A DNA stretch of 64,000 bases from Oceanospirillaceae bacterium (GTDB lineage Bacteria > Pseudomonadota > Gammaproteobacteria > Pseudomonadales > Balneatricaceae), in assembly GCA_018647765.1 (NCBI GenBank), contig JABGSN010000003.1, positions 1-64,000 on the forward strand. Direction: 5' to 3'. The position numbers and the translations under genes were made by a program. A model generated the notes under the pieces. That model saw only the letters and a list, made by a program, of their open reading frames with translations, made no database searches and had not been told where the DNA came from. This document shows, in pieces, positions 48,737 through 56,487 of the stretch (position 1 is its first letter; each line of letters starts with the position of its first letter).

Positions 48737-49678
48737 TTACGGCTTAACGGTAAAACCTTTGCCGCTCAACTCAAACTCGCCATCTTGTACTTGATACATC
48801 CATGCAGCGGACTTTTTTAAGCCGCCCAATGGATACAGGTGACACTGATGGATCAAACAATCTGGGTCGTTATTCATGCCGGTAACCAAGTCACGTATAA
48901 GTTGACTTGGCTCCGATGAAGGGGCGTTAACATATTTACCTAAGAACGAGTCTTTAAGGCCTAACTTTACCATATTCATTGGACTGCGCGTTAAGAAGCG
49001 TACTGATGCACCCACACCACAGTGGGCCGCGTGGCGCATCAGCGTCTTAATGGTGGCAAGGCCTGGCACACCAATATGTATCGGTAGCTCGTTGCCCGCG
49101 GCACGAATATCCCGCTCCCAAGCAAAGATAGGTTCTGCTTCAAACACAAACTGGGTCGCCAAATATAGGCTCATGTCGGTTTGTTTGGCGAAGTCGTTCT
49201 TTTCTTTAATGGCTAGCGCACAGTCAGCAGGGCTAATGTCTGGGCTGCCTTCTGGGTGTCCCGCTAAGCCCATTTTCAAAATCCCGTACTTTTCAAACAG
49301 GCCTGTTTGAAGCACTTCCATGGAAGACCCAAAGTCGCCCACGGGTGTAGTAACACCGCCACCAATTAACAACCCTTCCGTGACTCCGGTTTCGCCTTGT
49401 AGCGACGCCAAGTTTTCTTCTAAGAACTTAGCAGAGGGGATCGACCGTGCAGCAAAGTGCGGCACCGGATTAAACCCTTCATCTTTGAGACGACGCACAG
49501 TAGCCACTGTGTCTGCAAAGTCTGAACCTGGCAAAAAAGTAACGTACACGGTACAACCCGGACGCAACAGCCCGCTAAAGTCAGCCACTTTAGCAGCGCC
49601 GCCTGGCGTTACCTCTACAGTAGTTTTTTGTATCAAGTCGATAATGGCTTGTTTTTCTGCAACGGCATTTAGTGCCAT
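48737..49678 (-). CDS. MetF-like methylenetetrahydrofolate reductase
   Basis: A 313-residue flavin TIM-barrel of the MTHFR superfamily, divergent from biosynthetic MetF. Visible stretches are VTFLPGSDFADTVATVRRL, VPHFAARSIPSAKFLEENL, GGGVTTPVGDFG and TQFVFEAEPIFAWER. In this operon it most likely runs in the oxidative direction, turning methyl-THF into methylene-THF. FolD and GlyA, encoded nearby, could then use that. The ATG at 49678 has GGAGATG upstream; the longer frame is rejected. Confidence 0.8.
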   Translation of the reverse strand: MALNAVAEKQAIIDLIQKTTVEVTPGGAAKVADFSGLLRPGCTVYVTFLPGSDFADTVATVRRLKDEGFNPVPHFAARSIPSAKFLEENLASLQGETGVTEGLLIGGGVTTPVGDFGSSMEVLQTGLFEKYGILKMGLAGHPEGSPDISPADCALAIKEKNDFAKQTDMSLYLATQFVFEAEPIFAWERDIRAAGNELPIHIGVPGLATIKTLMRHAAHCGVGASVRFLTRSPMNMVKLGLKDSFLGKYVNAPSSEPSQLIRDLVTGMNNDPDCLIHQCHLYPLGGLKKSAAWMYQVQDGEFELSGKGFTVKP

Positions 49679-49731
49679 GGGTACATCTCCAAAAAAAGAA
49701 TATTGCGCTGGTTTTGCAAGCAATGACTCAG

Positions 49732-50031
49732 CTATTTGTCAGCAATGCCGCCAGCAGCAACTAATACCGCTAAACGTTCATCTGTGTAGTCTGCATGTAT
49801 TTGGGCAACCGTGGCATCCAGCACCGCTTCCAAGTCATCGCCACAACTTGTGGTATCACGACGCCATTCCGACAAGTACCCATCACTGCCGTAAAGGCCC
49901 GCTCTCATAGCCGCTTTATCTACGGCTTTTTCAAACCGTTCTTCAAGCGGGCGCTTAGCGCTTTTACGGCCTTGTTTAACGATTACTTGGGCGGGAATGT
50001 CACGCCACATGACAATGATTAAGTTGGCCAT
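49732..50031 (-). CDS. Small 'virulence factor' domain protein (PF13769-like)
   Basis: A 99-residue protein of the poorly described Virulence_fact family. It begins NLIIVMWRDIPAQVIVKQGRK and contains AMRAGLYGSDGYLSEWRRD. Despite the name there is no evidence of a virulence role. From memory, homologues often lie beside corrinoid-protein and DUF1638 genes in marine alphaproteobacteria. Its start overlaps the DUF1638 gene by 13 bases, so the two are translationally coupled. A helper role in corrinoid or C1 handling is inferred. Confidence 0.75.
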   Translation of the reverse strand: MANLIIVMWRDIPAQVIVKQGRKSAKRPLEERFEKAVDKAAMRAGLYGSDGYLSEWRRDTTSCGDDLEAVLDATVAQIHADYTDERLAVLVAAGGIADK

Positions 50032-50645
50032 TTAATTACCTGCTCTGTATAATTGCTATAGTGCGTACTCAGTTCTTGGGCCATTTGGCCATAACCTGTT
50101 TCAACACGCTCATATTCCAAACCTAGCTTATCAGCCGCCGCCTCAGCAAAATGATCTAGCTGTCGGGTGGGGTCCTGCACTAGGTATACCAGCTTTTTAT
50201 AGTGCGCAAACATCAACTCAATGAGTTTAGGGTGTTTGTTCAAGCCCATACCTTCCATGATGAGTTGTTCAAAATGCTTGGCCAAGTAATCAGTCAGATA
50301 AAACGTACCCAACTCCTGCTCCACCATGGCGGCAAAATTATCGCTACCACTAAAAAATTCGTAACAGTGGGCGCCAGACAAACGTTGAATACCGTACTGA
50401 TCGAGTACTTTGTCCAATCGCCCGCCAGTGCCACAATCCCCAAATGCTGCAAACACATGATCGTAGTCTGCTGCATATGCCTGCAAGCGCTTTTCAACGG
50501 CCGCAGGAATCTGATCCGGCCGATTATGCAACTCGGCAGGAATTTGGGTGACTTTTAAATGTTGCAAGCCGTTACTCTTAGCGACCGCCATGACTTCACG
50601 AGCAATGGCACCGCAGGTAATAATGAGCAGGCTGGCTGGTTGCAT
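50019..50645 (-). CDS. DUF1638 protein of the corrinoid methyltransfer operon
   Basis: A 208-residue cytoplasmic protein of unknown biochemical function. It begins LLIITCGAIAREVMAV, with VFAAFGDCGTGGRLDKVL, LSGAHCYEFFSGSDNFAAM and VQDPTRQLDHFAEAAADKL, all typical of DUF1638. Conserved Cys residues (TCGA, GDCGTGG, GAHCYEFF) could bind a metal or cofactor. It lies 19 bases after the corrinoid gene. Constant linkage of this family with corrinoid proteins suggests a role in cobalamin loading or redox upkeep; that is a hypothesis. Confidence 0.82.
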   Translation of the reverse strand: MQPASLLIITCGAIAREVMAVAKSNGLQHLKVTQIPAELHNRPDQIPAAVEKRLQAYAADYDHVFAAFGDCGTGGRLDKVLDQYGIQRLSGAHCYEFFSGSDNFAAMVEQELGTFYLTDYLAKHFEQLIMEGMGLNKHPKLIELMFAHYKKLVYLVQDPTRQLDHFAEAAADKLGLEYERVETGYGQMAQELSTHYSNYTEQVIKWPT

Positions 50646-50664
50646 GGGTTACCCCACCAAATCC

Positions 50665-51363
50665 TTAGGCTGCGCGTTTTTCATCGATCAACTTCTTCGC
50701 TGTTTCTACGGCTACGGCTGCATCACGACAATAAGCGTCGGCACCAACGGCTTCACCAAACTCTTCGTTCAGTGGCGCGCCGCCAACTAAAACTAAGAAA
50801 TCATCACGGATGCCCTGCTCTTTTAGTGTGTCGATAACGACTTTCATATAAGGCATGGTGGTGGTTAATAGCGCAGACATGCCCAAGATGTCTGGCTTGT
50901 GCTCTTCTAGCGCTTCGAGGTATTTTTCTACCGGGCAGTTAATGCCAATGTCGATCACCTCAAAGCCGGCGCCTTCCCACATCATGGCCACTAGGTTTTT
51001 GCCAATGTCGTGAATGTCGCCTTTAACAGTACCGATCACCGCCTTACCTACGGGCTCTGCACCGGTTTCGGCCAACAACGGACGTAAAATCGCCATACCT
51101 GCTTTCATTGCATTAGCGGCCATCAACACTTCTGGCACAAACAAAATACCATCACGAAAGTCAACGCCTACAATGGTCATGCCCGCTACCAAAGCGTCGT
51201 TAAGCACTCGACTAGGCGACCAACCACGACTCAGTAATATGTTAGTACCTTCGGCAATTTCTTCTTCCATACCGTCATAAAGATCATCGTGCATTTGCTC
51301 ACTAAGCTCTTCATCATTAAGGCTATTGAGGTCGAGGTCTTCTTCGTACTGATCATCGGACAT
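50665..51363 (-). CDS. Corrinoid (B12-binding) methyl-carrier protein
   Basis: MtbC/MttC/MtaC-type protein of 232 residues. A helical cap domain (about 15-105) is followed by a Rossmann B12-binding domain with the base-off motif DIHDIGK: Asp116, His118 and Gly121. GMSALLTTTMPYMK and LVGGAPLNEEF line the cofactor pocket. It carries the methyl group between the substrate methyltransferase and the pterin methyltransferase. The first 38 residues are very acidic (17 Asp/Glu). The ATG at 51363 follows a GGAG site; an upstream frame is rejected. First gene of the operon. Confidence 0.9.
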   Translation of the reverse strand: MSDDQYEEDLDLNSLNDEELSEQMHDDLYDGMEEEIAEGTNILLSRGWSPSRVLNDALVAGMTIVGVDFRDGILFVPEVLMAANAMKAGMAILRPLLAETGAEPVGKAVIGTVKGDIHDIGKNLVAMMWEGAGFEVIDIGINCPVEKYLEALEEHKPDILGMSALLTTTMPYMKVVIDTLKEQGIRDDFLVLVGGAPLNEEFGEAVGADAYCRDAAVAVETAKKLIDEKRAA

Positions 51364-51471
51364 TAGGTACCACTCCTGCAGGAAAATAACAGCCTCATAT
51401 TGACGATTCAATACATGGCGCTGTAATGGTCGCTAGATTATCTAGGATGACCTTTTTGAGCTAACTCGACT

Positions 51472-51498
51472 ACGACAAAGCATTATCGAAACGCGACC
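51472..51498 (-). promoter_or_regulatory. Candidate direct-repeat operator for the GbdR-like regulator
   Basis: In the 393-base divergent region between the corrinoid gene and folD, the minus strand has GGTCGCGTTTCGATAA and, 21 bp on, TGTCGTAGTCGAGTTA. The two half-sites face the same way and are two helical turns apart, as expected for AraC-type dimers. The form TGTCGC-N6-AA resembles the ArgR-type site known in Pseudomonas (from memory). A TAGATAAT -10-like element follows about 25 bases downstream. I see no gene and no cobalamin riboswitch in the rest of this region. Confidence 0.4.
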
Positions 51499-51756
51499 CA
51501 TGTCGAATCTGTGATCCGTTTGGGAAGACGGGATGATAGCACGACCAAACCCTTGTGTTACTTGAGTATTATCCATGGCGCCTGAATCAAATTCAGGTAA
51601 ATAATTTACCCAAAAGACCCCTCAGACTCCTAATCTGGCGCATACACGCTAACAAGCGTATAAAAATTAAGCTAAAATGCACCTCGAATTTGTCAGTCCG
51701 CAGTTGACTAAATGTCAAAGCGGCTGTTTTTACCCACCAACATGAGTTATCCAATC

Positions 51757-52638
51757 ATGGCACATCTTATTGACGGCAAGCAGTTCGCTGCTAAATTACG
51801 TGAAAAAATGACCGGTCAAATCGCTTCTATAAAAGCAGACCACAATATCGTTCCAGGCCTGGCGGTTGTGCTAGTGGGCGAAGACCCAGCCAGCCAAGTG
51901 TACGTGCGCAGCAAGGGCAAACAAGCCAAAGAGTGTGGTATCACCTCTATTGAGCACAAGCTAGAAGACACGACTAGTGAAGCATTCTTGCTTAACCTTA
52001 TCAACGACATGAATAACGACCCTGCCATCAACGGCATTTTAGTTCAATTACCGTTACCCAAGCACATCGACTCAGCTAAGGTATTAGAAGCCATTGACCC
52101 AGCTAAAGATGTAGACGGGTTTCACCCCATTAACGTCGGCATGTTATCCACTGGCGGCGAAGGCATGATCCCCTGCACCCCCTTAGGCAGCCTAATGATG
52201 CTACAAGACTACCATGGTGACCTTACGGGCATGAACGCCGTAGTGGTTGGCCGCTCTAACATCGTTGGCAAACCTATGTTCAACTTATTGCTGCAACAAA
52301 GCTGCACCGTCACTGTGGCTCACTCGCGCACCAAGAACATTGAAGCCGTAGTGCGTGAAGCTGACATCGTGGTAGCCGCTGTGGGTGTTCCTGAGCTTGT
52401 TAAAGGTTCTTGGATCAAGCCAGGCGCTACAGTAATCGACGTGGGCATCAACCGCATTGAAACACCAGAAGGCAAAACCAAGCTAGTAGGCGATGTGCAT
52501 TTTGAAAGTGCCGAAAAAGTCGCTGGTGCAATTACGCCAGTTCCTGGTGGTGTTGGCCCCATGACCATTGCCTGTTTGTTATACAACACAATGGTTGCTA
52601 CCTGCCGTCATAACAACGTTGAGCTTCCTTCTGCTTAA
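51757..52638 (+). CDS. folD: Methylenetetrahydrofolate dehydrogenase / cyclohydrolase
   Basis: Bifunctional C1 enzyme of 293 residues that links methylene-, methenyl- and formyl-THF. Motifs are [15 protein letters not shown] (with the catalytic Lys), [25 protein letters not shown], the NADP site [12 protein letters not shown], and VPGGVGPMT. The start is probably the ATG at 51757, where the family begins; the frame extends up to 51712. It is divergent from the corrinoid operon, so the intergenic region may serve both C1 modules. Confidence 0.95.
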   Translation: MAHLIDGKQFAAKLREKMTGQIASIKADHNIVPGLAVVLVGEDPASQVYVRSKGKQAKECGITSIEHKLEDTTSEAFLLNLINDMNNDPAINGILVQLPLPKHIDSAKVLEAIDPAKDVDGFHPINVGMLSTGGEGMIPCTPLGSLMMLQDYHGDLTGMNAVVVGRSNIVGKPMFNLLLQQSCTVTVAHSRTKNIEAVVREADIVVAAVGVPELVKGSWIKPGATVIDVGINRIETPEGKTKLVGDVHFESAEKVAGAITPVPGGVGPMTIACLLYNTMVATCRHNNVELPSA

Positions 52639-52644
52639 CTGTTT

Positions 52645-52750
52645 GAATTGCTTCGCTGCGCTCGCAAAGACGTAGTGACTGTGGATTGCGTCGTTACCTC
52701 GCAAGGGCAACAAAGCTGTCATTGCGAGGCGCTTAGCAACGTGGCAATCC
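52645..52750. repeat. REP-like palindromic element, copy 1
   Basis: An extragenic element with inverted ends: ATTGCTTCGCTGCGCTCGCA on the left and a complementary GTCATTGCGAGGCGC...GGCAATCC on the right. A related copy lies at 53543-53610. Elements of this general form occur in many bacterial phyla. It sits directly after folD. Confidence 0.8.
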
Positions 52751-52755
52751 ACCAT

Positions 52756-52783
52756 AAAAAAGGCCTCTATTGAGGCCTTTTTT
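52756..52783. terminator. Bidirectional intrinsic terminator between folD and the Tag-like gene
   Basis: AAAAAAGGCCTC pairs with GAGGCCTTTTTT around a 4-base loop. A-run and T-run flank the stem, so it can stop both convergent transcripts. Confidence 0.92.
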
Positions 52784-52801
52784 ATGGACGCTTACGTAGT
52801 T

Positions 52802-53491
52802 TTAGTTAGGCGTATAATTCTCGCCTACAGAACAGGAACAAATACGACTCAAACGATTATAGGAATAACCCGTTTCATCCTGCCACTGGTTAAAACAATC
52901 CTGAACCTTACCCACATCACTTTTATTGGTAGGCTGGTCGGCAATGTCCAAGCCCGCACCCTGCAAACACACCACAACGTCATGGGTGAGCATATAGGCA
53001 TCCATGCCCATAGAACGTAACATGCGCGGCCCACTCATTCCTCCTAACCTGCAACCTTCTAGTTTCAAGTGTCGATAAAGCCCCGCAAGATCGTGTTTTG
53101 GCCATTGCTGTAAAAATGCTGCATAGCTTCCGTGTACACGGCTTTGCTCTACGATGTAGTTGGCATTATGAGGCACCGTCATTATCTTTTGTAGGTTACG
53201 TACGATGCGCGCATCCCTAGCAAACCCTTCTAACTGCTCAGGGCTCAACAGAACCATTTTTTCAGGATCAAAACCAAAAAATACCGTTTCAAAATCTGGC
53301 CATTTGTTATCAACAACACGCCACACAAATCCAGCCTGAAAAACAACCTTAGTCATCATCGACAAAAAACGGTCATCCGCTTGCTCAAGAAAATGCGGCG
53401 CAGACAAAGGCTCAGAGATTAAAGCATCAAGGCCTTGTTCACCGTTTTTTCTCGCTAACGCTCGATCGAGAATAGGTTGGAATTTTGGCAT
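52802..53491 (-). CDS. DNA-3-methyladenine glycosylase I-like protein
   Basis: A 229-residue helix-hairpin-helix protein resembling a Tag (PF03352) subfamily. Signs are LSMMTKVVFQAGFVWRVVDN, the conserved FFGFDPEKMVLLS, DARIVRNLQKIMTVPHNA and GCRLGGMSGPRMLRSMGMDAY. It lacks the N-terminal Cys-Trp and YHDxEWG zinc/base-pocket elements of E. coli Tag, so repair activity is less certain. It has a C-terminal Cys-rich tail (RICSCSVG). The ATG at 53491 is preceded by AAAGG. The gene is boxed in by two REP-like copies. Confidence 0.75.
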   Translation of the reverse strand: MPKFQPILDRALARKNGEQGLDALISEPLSAPHFLEQADDRFLSMMTKVVFQAGFVWRVVDNKWPDFETVFFGFDPEKMVLLSPEQLEGFARDARIVRNLQKIMTVPHNANYIVEQSRVHGSYAAFLQQWPKHDLAGLYRHLKLEGCRLGGMSGPRMLRSMGMDAYMLTHDVVVCLQGAGLDIADQPTNKSDVGKVQDCFNQWQDETGYSYNRLSRICSCSVGENYTPN

Positions 53492-53542
53492 GATTTGGGC
53501 CTTTAGCATGAATTCAATGGAGAGTATAAACAACTCAACGAT

Positions 53543-53610
53543 GGATTGCTTCGCTACGCTCGCAAAGACCCTCGCCCGTCATTACCAGGCGCGTAGCGCC
53601 GCGGTAATCC
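53543..53610. repeat. REP-like palindromic element, copy 2
   Basis: Reads GATTGCTTCGCTACGCTCGC at the left and GCGTAGCGCCGCGGTAATCC at the right, the same inverted-end design as the copy at 52645-52750 but shorter. A spurious minus-strand open frame across it is not a gene. Confidence 0.8.
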
Positions 53611-53625
53611 AACAAACTGCAGGCA

Positions 53626-53654
53626 CAAAAAAGACCCCAACAGAGGCCTTTTTT
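53626..53654 (-). terminator. Probable intrinsic terminator after glyA
   Basis: AAAAAAGACC and GGCCTTTTTT form an imperfect stem (one mismatch) 41 bases after the glyA stop, with a T-run on the minus strand. Confidence 0.65.
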
Positions 53655-53694
53655 AGCGCTTAGTATTTGCAGTTTATTTGTCTCTTTTCCGAGT

Positions 53695-54945
53695 TTATTT
53701 ATAAACGGGGAAACGTGCACAAAGCTCAGAAACCTTACCACGCACTTCCGTGTTTAGGGCTTCGTCTTCGATGTTGTCCATCACGTCGCACATCCAACCG
53801 GTAAGGCTGCGAACTTCTTCGACACCAAAACCACGGGTAGTGATTGCAGGTGTACCAACACGAATACCAGAGGTCACAAACGGCGACTGTGGATCGTTAG
53901 GAACCGAGTTCTTGTTGACCGTGATGAAGGCTTTGCCTAAGGCTGCGTCAGCCGCCTTGCCAGTTATGCCTTTGGCGATCAGGTCTACCAACATCAAATG
54001 GTTCTCAGTGCCGCCAGAAACGATCTTGTAACCACGAGACTGGAATACTTCTGCCATCACCTTAGCATTGGCACAAACTTGGCCTTGATACTCGGTGAAA
54101 GAAGGCTCTAGAGCTTCTTTGAAGGCGACCGCTTTAGCAGCGATAACATGCATCAAAGGACCACCTTGCTGGCCAGGGAATACGGCAGAGTTCAACTTCT
54201 TCTCAATGGCTTCGTTGGCCTTAGCAAGAATCAAACCACCACGTGGGCCACGCAGCGTCTTGTGAGTAGTTGTAGTAACAACGTCAGCATATTGCATTGG
54301 GTTAGGGTAATGACCTGTAGCGATCAAACCTGCAACGTGAGCCATGTCTACAAATAGGTAGGCGCCAACGCTGTCTGCAATTTCACGGAATCGGGCCCAG
54401 TCCATAACTTGTGAGTAGGCAGAAAAACCAGCCACGATCATCTTTGGCTGATGCTCAGTGGCTAAGCGTTGAATTTCATCGTAATCCAAGGTGCCGGCAT
54501 CGTTCAAGCCGTAACCAATGGCATTGTAGTTTTTGCCAGAAAAGTTAACGTGTGAACCGTGAGTAAGGTGGCCACCATGTGCCAAGCTCATACCCATGAT
54601 GGTGTCGCCTGGAGAAACTAACGCTTGATAAACCGCAGCGTTAGCTTGTGAACCGGAGTGAGGCTGTACGTTAACGTAGTCTGCGCCAAACAACTTCATA
54701 GCACGTTCCATAGCCAACACTTCAACCTTATCTACGTACTCACAACCACCGTAGTAACGCTTATGCGGATAACCTTCGGCGTATTTGTTAGTTAAGCCAG
54801 AACCTTGAGCCTGCATTACGCGGGTGCTGGTGTAGTTCTCTGAAGCAATTAACTCAACGTGATCTTCTTGACGCTGCTCTTCTTCTTGAATACCTGACCA
54901 AATCTCCGGGTCAAAGTCACTAATACGGTCTGACTTGTTAAACAT
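53695..54945 (-). CDS. glyA: Serine hydroxymethyltransferase
   Basis: PLP enzyme of 416 residues interconverting serine and glycine with methylene-THF. Motifs are [23 protein letters not shown], the PLP lysine in [17 protein letters not shown], and [16 protein letters not shown]. It is a single-gene unit with its own terminator. Being within 4 kb of folD and the corrinoid operon, it provides the outlet for methylene-THF made from methyl groups. Confidence 0.97.
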   Translation of the reverse strand: MFNKSDRISDFDPEIWSGIQEEEQRQEDHVELIASENYTSTRVMQAQGSGLTNKYAEGYPHKRYYGGCEYVDKVEVLAMERAMKLFGADYVNVQPHSGSQANAAVYQALVSPGDTIMGMSLAHGGHLTHGSHVNFSGKNYNAIGYGLNDAGTLDYDEIQRLATEHQPKMIVAGFSAYSQVMDWARFREIADSVGAYLFVDMAHVAGLIATGHYPNPMQYADVVTTTTHKTLRGPRGGLILAKANEAIEKKLNSAVFPGQQGGPLMHVIAAKAVAFKEALEPSFTEYQGQVCANAKVMAEVFQSRGYKIVSGGTENHLMLVDLIAKGITGKAADAALGKAFITVNKNSVPNDPQSPFVTSGIRVGTPAITTRGFGVEEVRSLTGWMCDVMDNIEDEALNTEVRGKVSELCARFPVYK

Positions 54946-55297
54946 TACTTACTCCCAAAAAATAAAACCCCAAAACAACGGGGACATATAACGACTAATA
55001 GTTAAAAAATTCTACGACCAATGACCTATAGACAACGAACAATGGCCAAACTAAATATATTTTCAATCATGCATGATAGCGGCTACAAATTAGGCCACTT
55101 AGTTTGATACGACACTGGGTTGTGTGGCAGCGAATTCTCCGCTTGCTAGTCATTGAATTGTAACAAAGCTCACGTCCAATAGGGGAGATTTACATTATAT
55201 TTGTTATTTGTTGAATCTATATTTCAACTGTCGTTGTAGTTATTCGTAAGGCAAGACAATCTTGTCGTTAATGTTACCTATAATTAAAGGAAGACCC
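54946..55297. other. 352-base intergenic region between glyA and the bufferin locus
   Basis: This divergent region should hold the glyA and bufA promoters. Near glyA a small stem CCCC/GGGG (54968-54983) lies in the leader. Near bufA there is a dyad CAAGA-CAA-TCTTG (about 55253-55265), a TATAAT-like element near 55279, and the ribosome site AAAGGAAG. I see no open frame and no recognisable riboswitch. Confidence 0.5.
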
Positions 55298-55556
55298 ATG
55301 AAAAATCTCAAAAAATCGTTGCAACAACCGCCCTTTCAAGCGTCCTCGCTCTTGGCGTCGCTTTATCTTCAACTGCAGCCATAGCTACAGAAAAAAGAAG
55401 TGTTACGGCGTTGCCAAGGCCGGCCACAATGATTGCGCAACCAATACATTCTCCTGTGTAGACCATTCTACTGAAGACAGTCAGAGCGATGCGTTTATCG
55501 TACTTCCTGGTGGTGTATGTGAACGTTTAGCCGGCGGCTCTTTAGAATCAATGTAG
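55298..55556 (+). pseudogene. bufA: Bufferin precursor (DUF2282, BufA1-like) with two -1 frameshifts
   Basis: Joining three frames gives a typical DUF2282 bufferin precursor. It has a signal peptide (MKNLKK, IVATTALSSVLALGV), a cleavage region STAAIATEK, and a mature part with four Cys: KCYGVAKAGHNDC, TFSCVDH and GGVCERLAGG. The frame is broken twice, at A6 runs 55310-55315 and 55391-55396; one more A at each would restore it. As written, translation from the good ATG stops early. Intact relatives are post-translationally modified copper-binding peptides. Either the gene is dead or both runs are sequencing errors. Confidence 0.82.
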
Positions 55557-55568
55557 CTAAATCCCTAT

Positions 55569-55600
55569 GCCCGTTTAGATAACATAACGTTTAAACGGGC
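55569..55600 (+). terminator. Hairpin between bufA and bufB, possible attenuator
   Basis: GCCCGTTTA pairs with TAAACGGGC around a 14-base loop, followed by a T-rich stretch. Located 13 bases after the bufA stop, it could partially terminate transcription and so keep precursor mRNA in excess over the maturation genes. Confidence 0.65.
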
Positions 55601-55644
55601 ACTTTGCTTTTCTCATTTTTTTATCCTACATTGGATAGTTCAAC

Positions 55645-56487
55645 ATGGCGTATTCAAACCCACTTTTAGTCGGCACAGGCATCGGCCTGCGACAACCCCA
55701 CGTTGCCCTTTTTATGGACTCTACTCCAAACATAAATTGGCTCGAAGTTCACAGCGAAAACTACCTTCAAGAAAACAGCAAGCGGCGCTACCAGCTACGC
55801 CAAATAAGGCATAACTACGCCATTAGCTGCCATGGTATTGGCCTGTCCCTAGGCTCTGCCGATGGCCTTAACTTAGACCACATAGGGTCATTAAAAGCCC
55901 TGTTTGACGATATAGAGCCGACATTGGTGTCAGAGCATTTGAGCTGGAGTTCGGCCGATGGACGTTATTTTAATGACTTATTGCCATTACCCTACACCCA
56001 AGAATGCCTCGATCACATGATCAGCCGGGTAAACCAAACTCAGACGTTATTGAACCGCACCATCTTAATAGAAAATCCATCGTCATACTTGGCCTTTAAA
56101 CAGTCTGAAATGAGCGAACCAGAGCTACTCAATCAACTTAGCCATCATACAGGTTGCGGGTTACTGCTTGATCTAAATAATGTTTTTGTCAGTTGCAGCA
56201 ACATGAAAACTGACCCCTACGCCTACTTAGCCAACCTAGACTGGAGCCAAGTGGCGGAGATACATTTGGCCGGTCATACGCTAAAAAAACTCCCTCAAGG
56301 GCATATTCGCATCGACACTCACAATAAGCCTGTGTGTGATGAGGTGTGGGCCATGGTCAACAACTACCGCGACACACTGGCGCAGATTCCCTGCCTCATT
56401 GAATGGGACGCCGACATCCCCAGCCTAGACGTATTACTGGCCGAGGCCACCAAAGCAGACCAGCACTTAGGCCTAGCCTATGCCTAA
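55645..56487 (+). CDS. bufB: Bufferin maturation enzyme (MNIO/DUF692)
   Basis: Multinuclear non-heme iron oxidative enzyme of 280 residues that, in characterised bufferin systems, modifies precursor Cys residues. Metal-ligand motifs are present: WLEVHSENY near residue 33, SCHGIGLSLG, LVSEHLSW, ILIENPSSYL, GLLLDLNNVFVS, EIHLAGH and LIEWDADIP. No damage is seen. It starts 89 bases after the precursor and overlaps bufC by 8 bases. An intact enzyme next to a broken precursor is odd. Confidence 0.9.
   Translation: MAYSNPLLVGTGIGLRQPHVALFMDSTPNINWLEVHSENYLQENSKRRYQLRQIRHNYAISCHGIGLSLGSADGLNLDHIGSLKALFDDIEPTLVSEHLSWSSADGRYFNDLLPLPYTQECLDHMISRVNQTQTLLNRTILIENPSSYLAFKQSEMSEPELLNQLSHHTGCGLLLDLNNVFVSCSNMKTDPYAYLANLDWSQVAEIHLAGHTLKKLPQGHIRIDTHNKPVCDEVWAMVNNYRDTLAQIPCLIEWDADIPSLDVLLAEATKADQHLGLAYA

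Noticed and set aside
51364-51756. Cobalamin riboswitch upstream of the corrinoid operon
   Set aside because: No B12-box or characteristic multi-helix arrangement could be found on the minus strand, and the AraC-type repeat explains control better.
53535-53741. 68-codon minus-strand open frame
   Set aside because: It reads through the REP-like element and the glyA terminator; such frames arise from the repeat and have no ribosome site.
55298-55556. Programmed -1 ribosomal frameshifting in bufA
   Set aside because: Two successive shifts would be needed, and at the second A-run the reading frame is out of phase with an A-AAA-AAG slippery site, so slippage would require mispairing.
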